Assembly (NCBI GenBank): GCA_050633445.1
Contig: JBOEGN010000012.1
Location: 1 to 51,999 of the forward strand
Source: Thalassobius sp050633445
GTDB lineage: Bacteria; Pseudomonadota; Alphaproteobacteria; Rhodobacterales; Rhodobacteraceae
DNA: 51,999 nt
Direction of reading: 5' to 3'
Within the stretch, counting starts at the first letter, position 1. Every line of letters begins with the position of its first letter. The position numbers and the translations under genes are program-made. The notes beneath the pieces were generated by a model. That model was given only the letters and a program-made list of their open reading frames with translations, did no database searches and was not told where the DNA came from. Below are positions 33,215 to 40,869 of this stretch, in pieces.

Positions 33215-35095
33215 CTAGAGCGTGCCCGAGATATGCGCCACGTCTTGTTGTTGGTGATAGCCATCCACCCGCGCTTCGATCAATGTCCGCAAAGCGCGCG
33301 CATCGCCTGCATCCAGTGCTTTCGTCAACTCGCGTAGCATCGCCGCGATTTCGATCTGGCTCAGCATCGCTTCTTCGGCACGCAGGATTTTGCTATGTGG
33401 TGTGCCAACAAGACTGCCATCATCAATCAGCAGCTCTTCATAAAGCTTTTCACCCGGGCGCAAACCAGTGATCTCGATCTCGATATCACCCTCGCCGCCT
33501 TCAAACACACGCCGCCCTGAAAGCGCGATCATCCGCCGCGCGATATCCAAAATCTTCATCGGCTCGCCCATATCCAGAACGAACACATCGCCACCCGTCG
33601 CATAGGCCCCCGCCAGCAAGACCAGACGCGCCGCTTCCGGGATGGTCATGAAAAAACGTGTGACCTCTGGATGTGTCACGGTGACAGGTCCACCGCGCCG
33701 GATCTGTTGCTCAAAGAGCGGCAACACAGAGCCGGAACTGCCCAGAACATTACCAAAGCGCACCATGGAAAACTTGGTCTGATCCGAGCGGGTTTGCAAA
33801 TCCTGCACCACCAGCTCGGCCAAGCGTTTTGTTGCGCCCATGATATTGGTCGGGCGCACGGCCTTGTCGGTGGAAATCAGAATGAACCGCTCAACGCCCG
33901 CCGCGCGCGCCGCTTCGGCGACAACCTGCGTGCCCAGCACATTGTTGCGCGCGCCCTCCAGCTCGTTCTGCTCCACCAGCGGTACATGCTTGTAGGCCGC
34001 CGCATGGATCACGATCTCGGCGCGCGTTTCAGCCAGCACCTCGGCCACGCGGCGCCCATCCACCACAGAGCCAAGCCGCGTAGTGACTTTGATCTGCGCC
34101 GCTTCGGCCAATGCGCGCAGTTCATTATCAATCTTGTAAAGCTCGAATTCGGAGCGCTCAAAAAGCACGATATGAGAGGGCTTGATATCCAGCAATTGAC
34201 GGCACAGCTCAGAGCCGATCGAGCCACCTGCCCCTGTCACCATAACACTACGCCCCGCATAGGCCTTGGCCACGTCGGGGATATCCAGATCAACCTTGTC
34301 GCGGCCAAGCAGCGCATCAGGCGCAACAGGAGCCACAGTTTCCGTCAACCCTTTGCCCGCGACCAAATCCGCATAAGAGGGCATCACCTGCACTTCACAC
34401 TCAAGCGGCGCGAGTTGCTCGAGCAACTTACCCTCCCGCGTACGGCTGATTGAGGGCATGGCCAACAACACGCGGGCAATTTTTCCCGAAGCGGTGAGCG
34501 CTGCCAACTCTTTTGGGTTCTTCACCTGAAGACCGGAAATCAACAAGCCCCAAAGCGCAGGGTTGTCATCAACAAAGACCACCGGCTTGACCTCATTGGA
34601 TTGGCGCAAAGCAGAGGCCAGTTGAATACCCGCAGCCCCCGCGCCATAGACCGCCACAGGCACCGCATCGCCCAGATGGCCCAGCACAGCTTGCAAAAGC
34701 GCCAAGCCAAACAGACGCATCGCGATTGCTGCGCCAAAGAAAAGCACACCAAAAATCAGCGGCACAGAGCGCGGCGCCCAGAAATCAAACAGGTAGCTGA
34801 GGATCATCGCCCCCGCGGTCAGGGCGAGCGCCGCCAACCCGATCCGCCGCATCGCATAGGCATCAAACGAATGCAGCTTGATCCGCGGCAGCCCGAGCAG
34901 GGAAAACACCACGATGCCGCCCATGATCAACAAAGGGAACAACAGCAAAGACGATTGCATCATCGGAAAGGCCGAGGGCGTGCCAAGGCGCAGCGCAAAG
35001 GCCGCATAAAGCGTGATCGGAACAAGGGCCGTGTCCACCAAAAGCCACATCATGACTTTAGCCTGACGCGGCATATCTCTGAGCAGTCGTTCCAT
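33215..35095 (-). CDS. UDP-GlcNAc 4,6-dehydratase, membrane type (PglF/WbpM/CapD family)
   Basis: A 626-residue protein. Four or five hydrophobic segments lie within the first 150 residues (LLVDTALVPITLYAAFAL, LLFPLLIMGGIVVFSLLG), then a first nucleotide-binding-like domain (VAVYGAGAAGIQLASAL), then the catalytic short-chain dehydrogenase domain with VMVTGAGGSIGSELCRQLL, VIHAAAYKHVPLVEQNELEG and STDKAVRPTNIMGATKRLAE. It removes water from UDP-GlcNAc to give the 4-keto-6-deoxy sugar for the PglE- and PglD-like enzymes. The ATG at 35095 (MERLLRDMPRQ) is preferred over an in-frame start at 35230, whose extra 45 residues are not family-like. It is a single-gene unit, separate from its pathway partners. 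Confidence 0.9.
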   Translation of the reverse strand: MERLLRDMPRQAKVMMWLLVDTALVPITLYAAFALRLGTPSAFPMMQSSLLLFPLLIMGGIVVFSLLGLPRIKLHSFDAYAMRRIGLAALALTAGAMILSYLFDFWAPRSVPLIFGVLFFGAAIAMRLFGLALLQAVLGHLGDAVPVAVYGAGAAGIQLASALRQSNEVKPVVFVDDNPALWGLLISGLQVKNPKELAALTASGKIARVLLAMPSISRTREGKLLEQLAPLECEVQVMPSYADLVAGKGLTETVAPVAPDALLGRDKVDLDIPDVAKAYAGRSVMVTGAGGSIGSELCRQLLDIKPSHIVLFERSEFELYKIDNELRALAEAAQIKVTTRLGSVVDGRRVAEVLAETRAEIVIHAAAYKHVPLVEQNELEGARNNVLGTQVVAEAARAAGVERFILISTDKAVRPTNIMGATKRLAELVVQDLQTRSDQTKFSMVRFGNVLGSSGSVLPLFEQQIRRGGPVTVTHPEVTRFFMTIPEAARLVLLAGAYATGGDVFVLDMGEPMKILDIARRMIALSGRRVFEGGEGDIEIEITGLRPGEKLYEELLIDDGSLVGTPHSKILRAEEAMLSQIEIAAMLRELTKALDAGDARALRTLIEARVDGYHQQQDVAHISGTL

Positions 35096-35375
35096 AGGAA
35101 GGTGCAATCTATTCTGATGGGTGTCTAAAAGGGTTAAAGCAATAAACGGTATGACCCAGAGTAACCCAAAGCACCCCCCCGCAGCAATCGACCCCTCCCC
35201 GTTTTTCCAGCCCTGTGACCTCAGGCGCAAAAACGGCGCTAGATTTCACACCCCCAGCGCGATGGTCCGCCCCGTAACAAAGTGCGAACAAGGAATAACG
35301 GGCGTTATGTTGTGCAATTTTGAAGGGAACTGTTAGATGTGAATTATTCGACTGAAGCAGTTTGGAATAGTCATA

Positions 35376-36119
35376 ATGACAGGGACGAAATTGATCTTAG
35401 CGCTAGTATTAACAAGCTTGCTCTTTCTGGCAGGCTGTAAAGAGCGCTATAGCTGGTACCAGATCAATACGATCACGATCCAAACTCCCAACGGACCTGT
35501 GTCAGGAACAGGAACGGAACGTGTGAAGTTAAGAATTAGCCCTAATGCAGTCTTAAGCGGCCCTTTGGGTTGGACCTATTGGGGTGAGGGTGCAGTTGTT
35601 GACTTAGGTAACGGAAAATTTGTCTTCGCGTTGATTGAGTTAGGCACCTACGATGTATGGGATATAAGGAAAAGTTACCATCCTGATGTTCGGATTCGAA
35701 TTGCGTTAGATCGGTTGGAATTAGTACCTCGTCTGGAGATTCAGAATGGTAAGCCTTGGTTCAATGCGATGATGGATATTAACTATCCTATTGAGCTTGA
35801 CGGACCCGAAATTCCAACACTTGTCGCATTTAAGGATATCAACGATCCGTCCACTATAACTGAACTAAAATCACAAGCTAATTTTCATGCTGTTTTTGGT
35901 GAGGGTTATAGTTTTGTTAAGGCGGAGCTAGAAGTAGTCAAAGAGGCGAAGTTGCAGTCTCAAGTCTTGCAAGCGTTACCTTGGGTAGCAGCAAAACGCG
36001 GTAGTTTTACGCTCTCTGGCATGCCTTGTGATGTATGCAACAATGGTGGAAAAGTTGATCGAAATCCATATTTTGGTGATGTCATAGGGGTTCGAAACTT
36101 TATACGAACGCAGCCTTAA
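35376..36119 (+). CDS. hypothetical lipoprotein, AT-rich gene
   Basis: A 247-residue protein with a lipoprotein signal peptide: a Lys near the N-terminus, a hydrophobic core and the lipobox LAGC with the lipidated Cys at 21. It should sit in the outer or inner membrane facing the periplasm. The mature part is beta-rich and without a family I recognise; a Cys pair is in GMPCDVCNNGG near the C-terminus. The gene and its surroundings (about 35.3-36.2 kb) are much richer in A and T than the polysaccharide genes, which suggests separate acquisition. The 280 bp upstream hold no gene. It is convergent with repA, 105 bp away. Confidence 0.6.
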   Translation: MTGTKLILALVLTSLLFLAGCKERYSWYQINTITIQTPNGPVSGTGTERVKLRISPNAVLSGPLGWTYWGEGAVVDLGNGKFVFALIELGTYDVWDIRKSYHPDVRIRIALDRLELVPRLEIQNGKPWFNAMMDINYPIELDGPEIPTLVAFKDINDPSTITELKSQANFHAVFGEGYSFVKAELEVVKEAKLQSQVLQALPWVAAKRGSFTLSGMPCDVCNNGGKVDRNPYFGDVIGVRNFIRTQP

Positions 36120-36224
36120 CAGACATTTGCAACGCCGACAAAGTTTGATTTAGATACACTTCCAACAAACTTTTTTACGCATAACCGCTGTTATGTAACT
36201 CTCCCTCTTGCCCCCTGTGCCGCG

Positions 36225-37244
36225 CTATCCCTTTGCCTCTCCTCGCGCTTTCACATAGCCGACAAAAGCCGCATCGGCCGAGCGTAGGCGCGGCTTGCCC
36301 GAGCGCATCCAGTAGGCGCGCCAGTCGGCTTCTAGGGCGTAGACATCCAGTCCTTTCGCCAATGCGCGCGCGGCCTCCAGCGCGTCCGCTGACAAAGGCG
36401 GCAATTGCACACCCTCCTCGATCACCGAGGCGCGCGCGGTGAAGCGGATCAGATCGCCCTCCTCCTCGCTCATCTCGTAATCGGGCAGGTGATCGGCGGC
36501 TATCATATCGCGGATCATTTTGCGGAACACGCGCCGCGGCGATGCACTGCCTGATTTCTTCAGCAGCACCTCCACAGAGACACGCCAAGATTTCTGGCGC
36601 CCGCAGTGTTTGCGCGCGAGCTCATAAATGCGCCGCTCCAGCGGTTTGCGCAGACGGAAATAATCCGTGGACAGCGTCAGCACCGATTTGCTTTCCACCG
36701 CCCGAAACAGCCACTCGGACAGCACCACAGAAACGCTCGCCATACGCCCGCCCTTGGAGGCGCGCACAATTTGCCAACTCTCGATCAGGCCAAAGCCCGT
36801 CGTTACCTCTTGCCCGCCGGTCTCCATATTGGTGGTGATGCGCGTGCCTGCGAGGCGCTCGAAAGCCTCGCGCAACCGCTTGTAGCCATCGCCCGATGTT
36901 TCGCGATTTGTCGCCACTAAAAGGTCATGCGCCTTCAGGGTCAGCTTGCGCGAAATCTCCCGCCCGCCGTTCAGCGCCGCCATCAGCTGGGAAATGCAGT
37001 AAATGAGAATATCTTTGTCATGCAGCGTCGCCAGCCCCTTGACCGAGGGCACGACCGTGATCTCGGTGCCATTATGCGTATAGTTCAGGATGCGCCTGTC
37101 GGGGCGCGTGGAGAGCGAAAAGATCGGATGTTCCATGCTCGCCATGTCATCCTTTGGCAGCGCATCAAAGATGTCGCAGATAAAGAAATCGGGCGTGGGG
37201 TGCCTGTTCGGGTCCAGCCCAGAAGCCAGAGATATATGTGCCAT
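36225..37244 (-). CDS. repA: plasmid replication initiator RepA (RPA family)
   Basis: A 339-residue initiator of the replication protein A (RPA) family found on RepA-type plasmids of Rhodobacterales. Recognisable parts are SLASGLDPNRHPTPDFFICD, DDMASMEHPIFSLSTRPDRR, YCISQLMAALNGGREISR, the DNA-binding winged-helix-like region around FERLAGTRITTNME and LTLSTDYFRLRKPLERRIYE. The C-terminus (WRAYWMRSGKPRLRSADAAF) is typical. The ATG at 37244 is chosen because similarity begins at MAHISLASG; an in-frame GTG at 37346 would add 34 unusual residues and overlap the DnaA box. It is divergent from parA, with iterons between, the layout known for this replicon class. Confidence 0.93.
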   Translation of the reverse strand: MAHISLASGLDPNRHPTPDFFICDIFDALPKDDMASMEHPIFSLSTRPDRRILNYTHNGTEITVVPSVKGLATLHDKDILIYCISQLMAALNGGREISRKLTLKAHDLLVATNRETSGDGYKRLREAFERLAGTRITTNMETGGQEVTTGFGLIESWQIVRASKGGRMASVSVVLSEWLFRAVESKSVLTLSTDYFRLRKPLERRIYELARKHCGRQKSWRVSVEVLLKKSGSASPRRVFRKMIRDMIAADHLPDYEMSEEEGDLIRFTARASVIEEGVQLPPLSADALEAARALAKGLDVYALEADWRAYWMRSGKPRLRSADAAFVGYVKARGEAKG

Positions 37245-37338
37245 ATTACTGCTCTCGCCCCGTCTAAATGGCGTGCCTCTTTGTCGGGCAAACGTCTCAT
37301 CCGCGGGATTCGTGTTTTCATTAACGCCTAGCCTAAAG

Positions 37339-37347
37339 TTATCCACA
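37339..37347 (+). promoter_or_regulatory. DnaA box
   Basis: TTATCCACA, identical to the classical DnaA consensus, 35 bp before the first iteron and about 95 bp upstream of the chosen repA start. Its position beside iterons suggests that host DnaA helps to open the origin. Confidence 0.75.
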
Positions 37348-37381
37348 GGCTGCGTCTATGATTCTGGGGCGTCCTTATCGG

Positions 37382-37437
37382 GGGTTCAGAGTCGCTGCCG
37401 CGTGGTTTTAGAGTCGCCCTATCGTGGGTTCAGAGTC
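37382..37437 (+). repeat. three iterons, 22-bp period
   Basis: GGGTTCAGAGTC at 37382-37393, GGTTTTAGAGTC at 37404-37415 (two differences) and GGGTTCAGAGTC at 37426-37437. Starts are exactly 22 bp apart, two helical turns, so RepA molecules would bind one face of the DNA. They are followed directly by the AT-rich region. They would serve as RepA binding sites for initiation and copy-number control. Confidence 0.85.
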
Positions 37438-37627
37438 ACTTGATCTTAAAGGAGCGCCAAAAAAATGTTCAAAATAAAGAGCTTAGGTAAAAGTCAAAAT
37501 CCCTTAACTATTCTATTAACTGAATCCTAACAGGATATTTTTTGCACAATCTCACAAAACCACGCATTTCCCCCGTGAAACCCCCTGATTTTACTGAGAA
37601 AAGCTTAGTGTTGTGAGGGTTCTGCTT

Positions 37628-37683
37628 TCATGTGACGTGTTTTTGCGTATATTGAGCGAAACAGCGCACATTGGATCACATGA
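37628..37683. promoter_or_regulatory. inverted repeat flanking the probable parA promoter
   Basis: TCATGTGA at 37628-37635 and TCACATGA at 37676-37683 form an 8-bp inverted repeat 40 bp apart, just before the parA ribosome site GAGGGAA and ATG at 37693. Such spacing is suited to an operator for autoregulation by ParA or its HTH-containing N-terminus. No experiment supports this; the repeat is short. Confidence 0.4.
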
Positions 37684-37692
37684 GGGAACATC

Positions 37693-39084
37693 ATGGCCAA
37701 GGACAGTAAGGCAGAGCAGCCTCCATATTTCAACATTGATCCAGACAAGGCGCTTGCCGCTTTGGACGATCCGCTTGGCACCGACGGTTTCGCGGCCATC
37801 GCCAAAGCCTGCGCAGCGGGGCGCGATGATCTTTCCTCGCGCGGGATGAATGAAGAGGGGCGCAAACAGCTGCGGCTCTTCTCTACGTGGGAGATTACCA
37901 AATATCTGATCCCCGTTGCGCAGGCCCATTTCCGCCGCGTGCTGAAACAAAACCCTGAGCTACCTCAAGGCACCAGCGAAACCAATGGCGGCGCCAAGTG
38001 GTTCACCCTTGATGAGGTGCTCAAGCTGCGCGCGCATTTTGCCAGCGGCGGATCGAAGGCGAAAGAATACCAACCCTACCGCCCCGAGGGCCTGCCCGCG
38101 AAAATGATCGCTGTGGCGAATTTCAAGGGCGGCGTTGGCAAGACCTCTACGGCGGCGCATCTGGCCATGTCTGCCGCGCTTGACGGCTACAAGGTGCTGG
38201 TGCTTGATCTGGACAGCCAAGGCTCCATGACCTCCATTTTCGGCGGCAAAGTAGAAGACGAATGGGACACGGTCTTTCCCCTGCTTGCGCGCCATTACGG
38301 TGAACATCTGCGCGCAGAGAACCAGAAACGCCTTGATCGCGGCGAAGCCCCCCTGCCCCTTGATGACACCCTCTCTGAGGCGCTCGATGTCACCGCCGAC
38401 AGTTTGATCAAGCCGACCCATTGGCCCAACATCGATCTCATTGGCGCCCAGCTCAATCTCTATTGGGCCGAATTCCAGATCCCCGTCTGGCGTATGCAGG
38501 CGCGGGGTTGGAAGCTTTGGGATGCTTTGACCGAGAGCCTTGAGCGGGACGGCGTGCTCGATAAATACGATCTGATCTTCATCGACACCCCCCCTGCCCT
38601 TGGCTATCTGACGATCAACGGGCTGGCCGCTTCTGACATCCTACTGGTACCGCTTGGCGCCTCTTTCTTGGAGTTCGACTCAACGGGGCGTTTCTTTGAC
38701 ATGCTGCATTCGACCTTTGCCTCTATCGAGGAGGGCGAAAACATTGCCGCCCGCGCATTGGGCCGTGATGAGCTGGCGTTCGAGTGGGACGCGGTGCGCG
38801 CGGTGGTCACGCGCTATGACGGCGCGCAGCAGGCGGAACTGGCGGGGCTGATGCAGGCCTACCTCGGGCGCACGCTCTCCCCGCATCGTCAGGACTTCAC
38901 CGCGCTCATCGGGCAGGCGGGCGAGCAGGTCAGCGGCATCTACGAGGCCGACTACCGTGATTTCAACCGCGAGACCTATGTGCGCGGGCGCGAAACATTT
39001 GATGCCACTTACGGTGCCTTCAAAGAACTGCTGCTCGGCGTGTGGAGACGCGATGAACTCGCGCAGGAGCGTTCGGATGGTTAA
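37693..39084 (+). CDS. parA: plasmid partition ATPase ParA (large form with N-terminal HTH region)
   Basis: A 463-residue protein. The deviant Walker A motif is NFKGGVGKTSTAAHLAMS (KGGVGKT at 145-151), followed by VLVLDLDSQGSMT (A' motif) and the Walker B-like LIFIDTPPALGYLTINGL. About 135 residues precede it, with a probable helix-turn-helix around 60-115 (STWEITKYLIPVAQAHFRRV), as in type Ia ParA proteins that repress their own operon. GAGGGAA lies before the ATG. ParB is encoded 54 bp downstream. It drives segregation of plasmid copies over the nucleoid. Near its 3' end the DNA contains a half-site like the palindromes described below (about 38986-39000). Confidence 0.95.
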   Translation: MAKDSKAEQPPYFNIDPDKALAALDDPLGTDGFAAIAKACAAGRDDLSSRGMNEEGRKQLRLFSTWEITKYLIPVAQAHFRRVLKQNPELPQGTSETNGGAKWFTLDEVLKLRAHFASGGSKAKEYQPYRPEGLPAKMIAVANFKGGVGKTSTAAHLAMSAALDGYKVLVLDLDSQGSMTSIFGGKVEDEWDTVFPLLARHYGEHLRAENQKRLDRGEAPLPLDDTLSEALDVTADSLIKPTHWPNIDLIGAQLNLYWAEFQIPVWRMQARGWKLWDALTESLERDGVLDKYDLIFIDTPPALGYLTINGLAASDILLVPLGASFLEFDSTGRFFDMLHSTFASIEEGENIAARALGRDELAFEWDAVRAVVTRYDGAQQAELAGLMQAYLGRTLSPHRQDFTALIGQAGEQVSGIYEADYRDFNRETYVRGRETFDATYGAFKELLLGVWRRDELAQERSDG

Positions 39085-39138
39085 GCTGCGTTTCATACCC
39101 ACCTGTTTCCCTGCCTTGCATTTACAGGAGACGACATA

Positions 39139-40140
39139 ATGGCCAAACGTAAACGCCTTGCCCCCGCGCAAACTCAAGAACGGGCGCGCGATCTGGATGC
39201 ACCGCTGGAAACCAAATCCATCGCTGGTCTCTCGCCCCACTCTGCCCCACCGATTGCCAGCGTGGCCGGGGATGCGGCAACTACCGCCGCGCTTGAGGAA
39301 CTTTCTGAGACCCTGCGCCGTGCGCGCGCTGAGGGGCGGATGATTACCGAAGTGCCGCTGGCGCAGATCGATCAAAACTATCTCGTGCGTGATCGTATCT
39401 CTGTGGATGATGATGACATGGACGCCCTGCGCAGCTCGCTGAAAGCGCGCGGTCAGCAGACGCCGATCGAGCTGGTCGAGCTTGGCAAGGATCAATACGG
39501 GCTGATCTCTGGCTGGCGCCGCCTGCAGGCCCTGCGCGCAATTGGCGCTGAAACTGCCAAGGCCATCATTACCGCCCCGCGCGAAGCCCCTGATGCCTAT
39601 GTGGCGATGATCGAAGAGAACGAGATTCGCGTCGGTCTCAGCTATTTCGAGCGCGCGCGCATCGTGGTGCGTTCGGTCGAATCCGGCGTTTTCGAGACTG
39701 AAAAGGCGGCGCTGCAAACTCTCTTTGCCTCTGCCTCGCGCGCCAAACGCTCCAAGATTAAATCCTTCATTCCCGTGGCCAGTGCCCTTGGCGGTGCGCT
39801 GAAGTTTCCAACCCAAATGGGCGAACGCATGGGGCTGCAGCTCTCTAAGGCTTTACTCAATGACCCCTATGCCCCGCGCCGTATTCTCTCTGCACTAAGC
39901 GCCTTTCCTCCCGAGACAGTTGAGGCAGAGCAAAAGATACTAAATGAGGCTCTGGAGCAGGGTTTAGAGACTGAAAACAGACCGAGTAAGCCAAAGGCAG
40001 CCGCGCCAGTTCTTGAGCATGTGACACCAGAGTTCATGATGCAGCTGAACCCTAAGGGTGGGGCATTGAGCATCACCGGTGCAGGGGTTGATCCCAAGTT
40101 TTATGGAGAGCTGCGTCGCTGGATTAAAGCGCGCAAGTGA
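39139..40140 (+). CDS. parB: plasmid partition protein ParB
   Basis: A 333-residue protein. The ParB N-terminal domain (CTP-binding/ParB-Srx fold) covers about 70-155 with VPLAQIDQNYLVRDRIS, GLISGWRRLQALRA at 121-134 (the GxxSGxRR-type box) and IEENEIRVGLSYFERARIVV at 158-177, the ENxxR box. A helix-turn-helix region follows (KAALQTLFASASRAKRSKIK). ParB binds parS sites, probably the palindromes at 40.8, 42.0 and 44.6 kb, and stimulates ParA. AGGAG lies ten bases before the ATG. A hairpin follows the stop after three bases. Confidence 0.95.
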   Translation: MAKRKRLAPAQTQERARDLDAPLETKSIAGLSPHSAPPIASVAGDAATTAALEELSETLRRARAEGRMITEVPLAQIDQNYLVRDRISVDDDDMDALRSSLKARGQQTPIELVELGKDQYGLISGWRRLQALRAIGAETAKAIITAPREAPDAYVAMIEENEIRVGLSYFERARIVVRSVESGVFETEKAALQTLFASASRAKRSKIKSFIPVASALGGALKFPTQMGERMGLQLSKALLNDPYAPRRILSALSAFPPETVEAEQKILNEALEQGLETENRPSKPKAAAPVLEHVTPEFMMQLNPKGGALSITGAGVDPKFYGELRRWIKARK

Positions 40141-40143
40141 TCA

Positions 40144-40164
40144 AAGGGGCCTTAGCGGTCCCTT
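40144..40164 (+). terminator. hairpin after parB
   Basis: AAGGGGCC, a five-base loop and GGTCCCTT form an eight-pair stem with one G-T wobble, three bases after the parB stop. There is no clean T-run (AACGTCTTGCTT follows), so it may be a weak terminator or an RNA-stabilising hairpin at the end of the parAB transcript. Confidence 0.4.
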
Positions 40165-40208
40165 AACGTCTTGCTTCTAAGATCGCATCGGTTGAACGAG
40201 AGGCGATC

Positions 40209-40811
40209 ATGCAGGCAAGTGGTATTCTACCATGGCATAGAAGTAGGCTTTACGAACGCGCAGGCAAACGCGCGTTCGACCTTGCCGTAACGGCCCTATT
40301 CAGCCCGCTGTGGGTGCCCCTAACGATGTTGCTTTGGCTCTTGTCCTGGCTTGAGGCTGGCCAAGGATTTTATACCGAGCAAAGAGTTGGGCGGCATGGG
40401 CATTTGTTTCGCTGTGTCAAAATCCGAACGATGCGATGTGGAACGTTGCGCAAATGCGCGGCGGTTAAGACGGGCGATGATCCTCGCGTGACCCCTTGGG
40501 GGCGATTTCTGCGACGGGCGAGCCTTGATGAGCTTCCCCAGTTGTTTTGCGTTCTCAGGGGCGAGATGAGCCTTGTTGGCCCTCGTCCCGTTCCAGCAAG
40601 TGAATTGGCGCGTTATGGGTTTGGGCGGGCGCAGTATCTCGCGCTGCGCCCGGGGCTTACCGGGCTTTGGCAGGTTTCGGGGCGCAATGCTTTGCCCTAC
40701 AGCGCCCGTATTGCGCTGGATGGGCACTATGGGCGAGAGGTGTCATTGATCGCGGATGTGCGCATTTTGCTGGCGACCTGCCGGGAAGTGTGGCGCATGT
40801 CCGGACGTTAG
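40209..40811 (+). CDS. initiating sugar transferase (ExoY-like)
   Basis: A 200-residue polyprenyl-phosphate phosphosugar transferase. After a short polar start, a hydrophobic re-entrant helix lies at about 22-46 (LAVTALFSPLWVPLTMLLWL). The catalytic region has TEQRVGRHGHLFRCVKIRTM, LRRASLDELPQLFCVLRGEM, SLVGPRPVP and RPGLTGLWQVSGRN. It resembles ExoY-type enzymes that begin exopolysaccharide chains with galactose or glucose, different from the PglC-like enzyme at 28163. It stands alone after parB; a 26-bp parS-like palindrome lies 13 bp after its stop, before the convergent galE gene. Confidence 0.88.
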   Translation: MQASGILPWHRSRLYERAGKRAFDLAVTALFSPLWVPLTMLLWLLSWLEAGQGFYTEQRVGRHGHLFRCVKIRTMRCGTLRKCAAVKTGDDPRVTPWGRFLRRASLDELPQLFCVLRGEMSLVGPRPVPASELARYGFGRAQYLALRPGLTGLWQVSGRNALPYSARIALDGHYGREVSLIADVRILLATCREVWRMSGR

Positions 40812-40823
40812 GGTGCGCGCTGA

Positions 40824-40849
40824 CAAATGTTTCGCGCGCGAAACATTTG
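40824..40849. promoter_or_regulatory. parS-like palindrome 1 (26 bp)
   Basis: CAAATGTTTCGCG followed by its exact reverse complement, a perfect 26-bp palindrome. The core TGTTTC-GCGCGC-GAAACA has the same arms as the universal chromosomal parS (TGTTTC-ACGT-GAAACA) but a six-base centre. It lies 684 bp after parB, between convergent genes. No T-run follows, so a terminator role is unlikely. Confidence 0.75.
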
Positions 40850-40869
40850 CAGACTCTAATAAGTCCATT

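Larger units (their letters stand above)
37245..37692. other. putative origin of replication region
   Basis: The 448-bp gap between repA and parA holds a perfect DnaA box, three regularly spaced iterons and an AT-rich stretch from about 37441 to 37560 that could melt. These are described as separate entries. No gene is seen in it. The order box - iterons - AT-rich region - parA promoter fits an iteron-controlled plasmid origin. Confidence 0.8.

Noticed and set aside
37244..37346. GTG at 37346 as the repA start
   Set aside because: The extra 34 residues are not family-like and the codon overlaps the DnaA box; the ATG at 37244 begins the conserved sequence.
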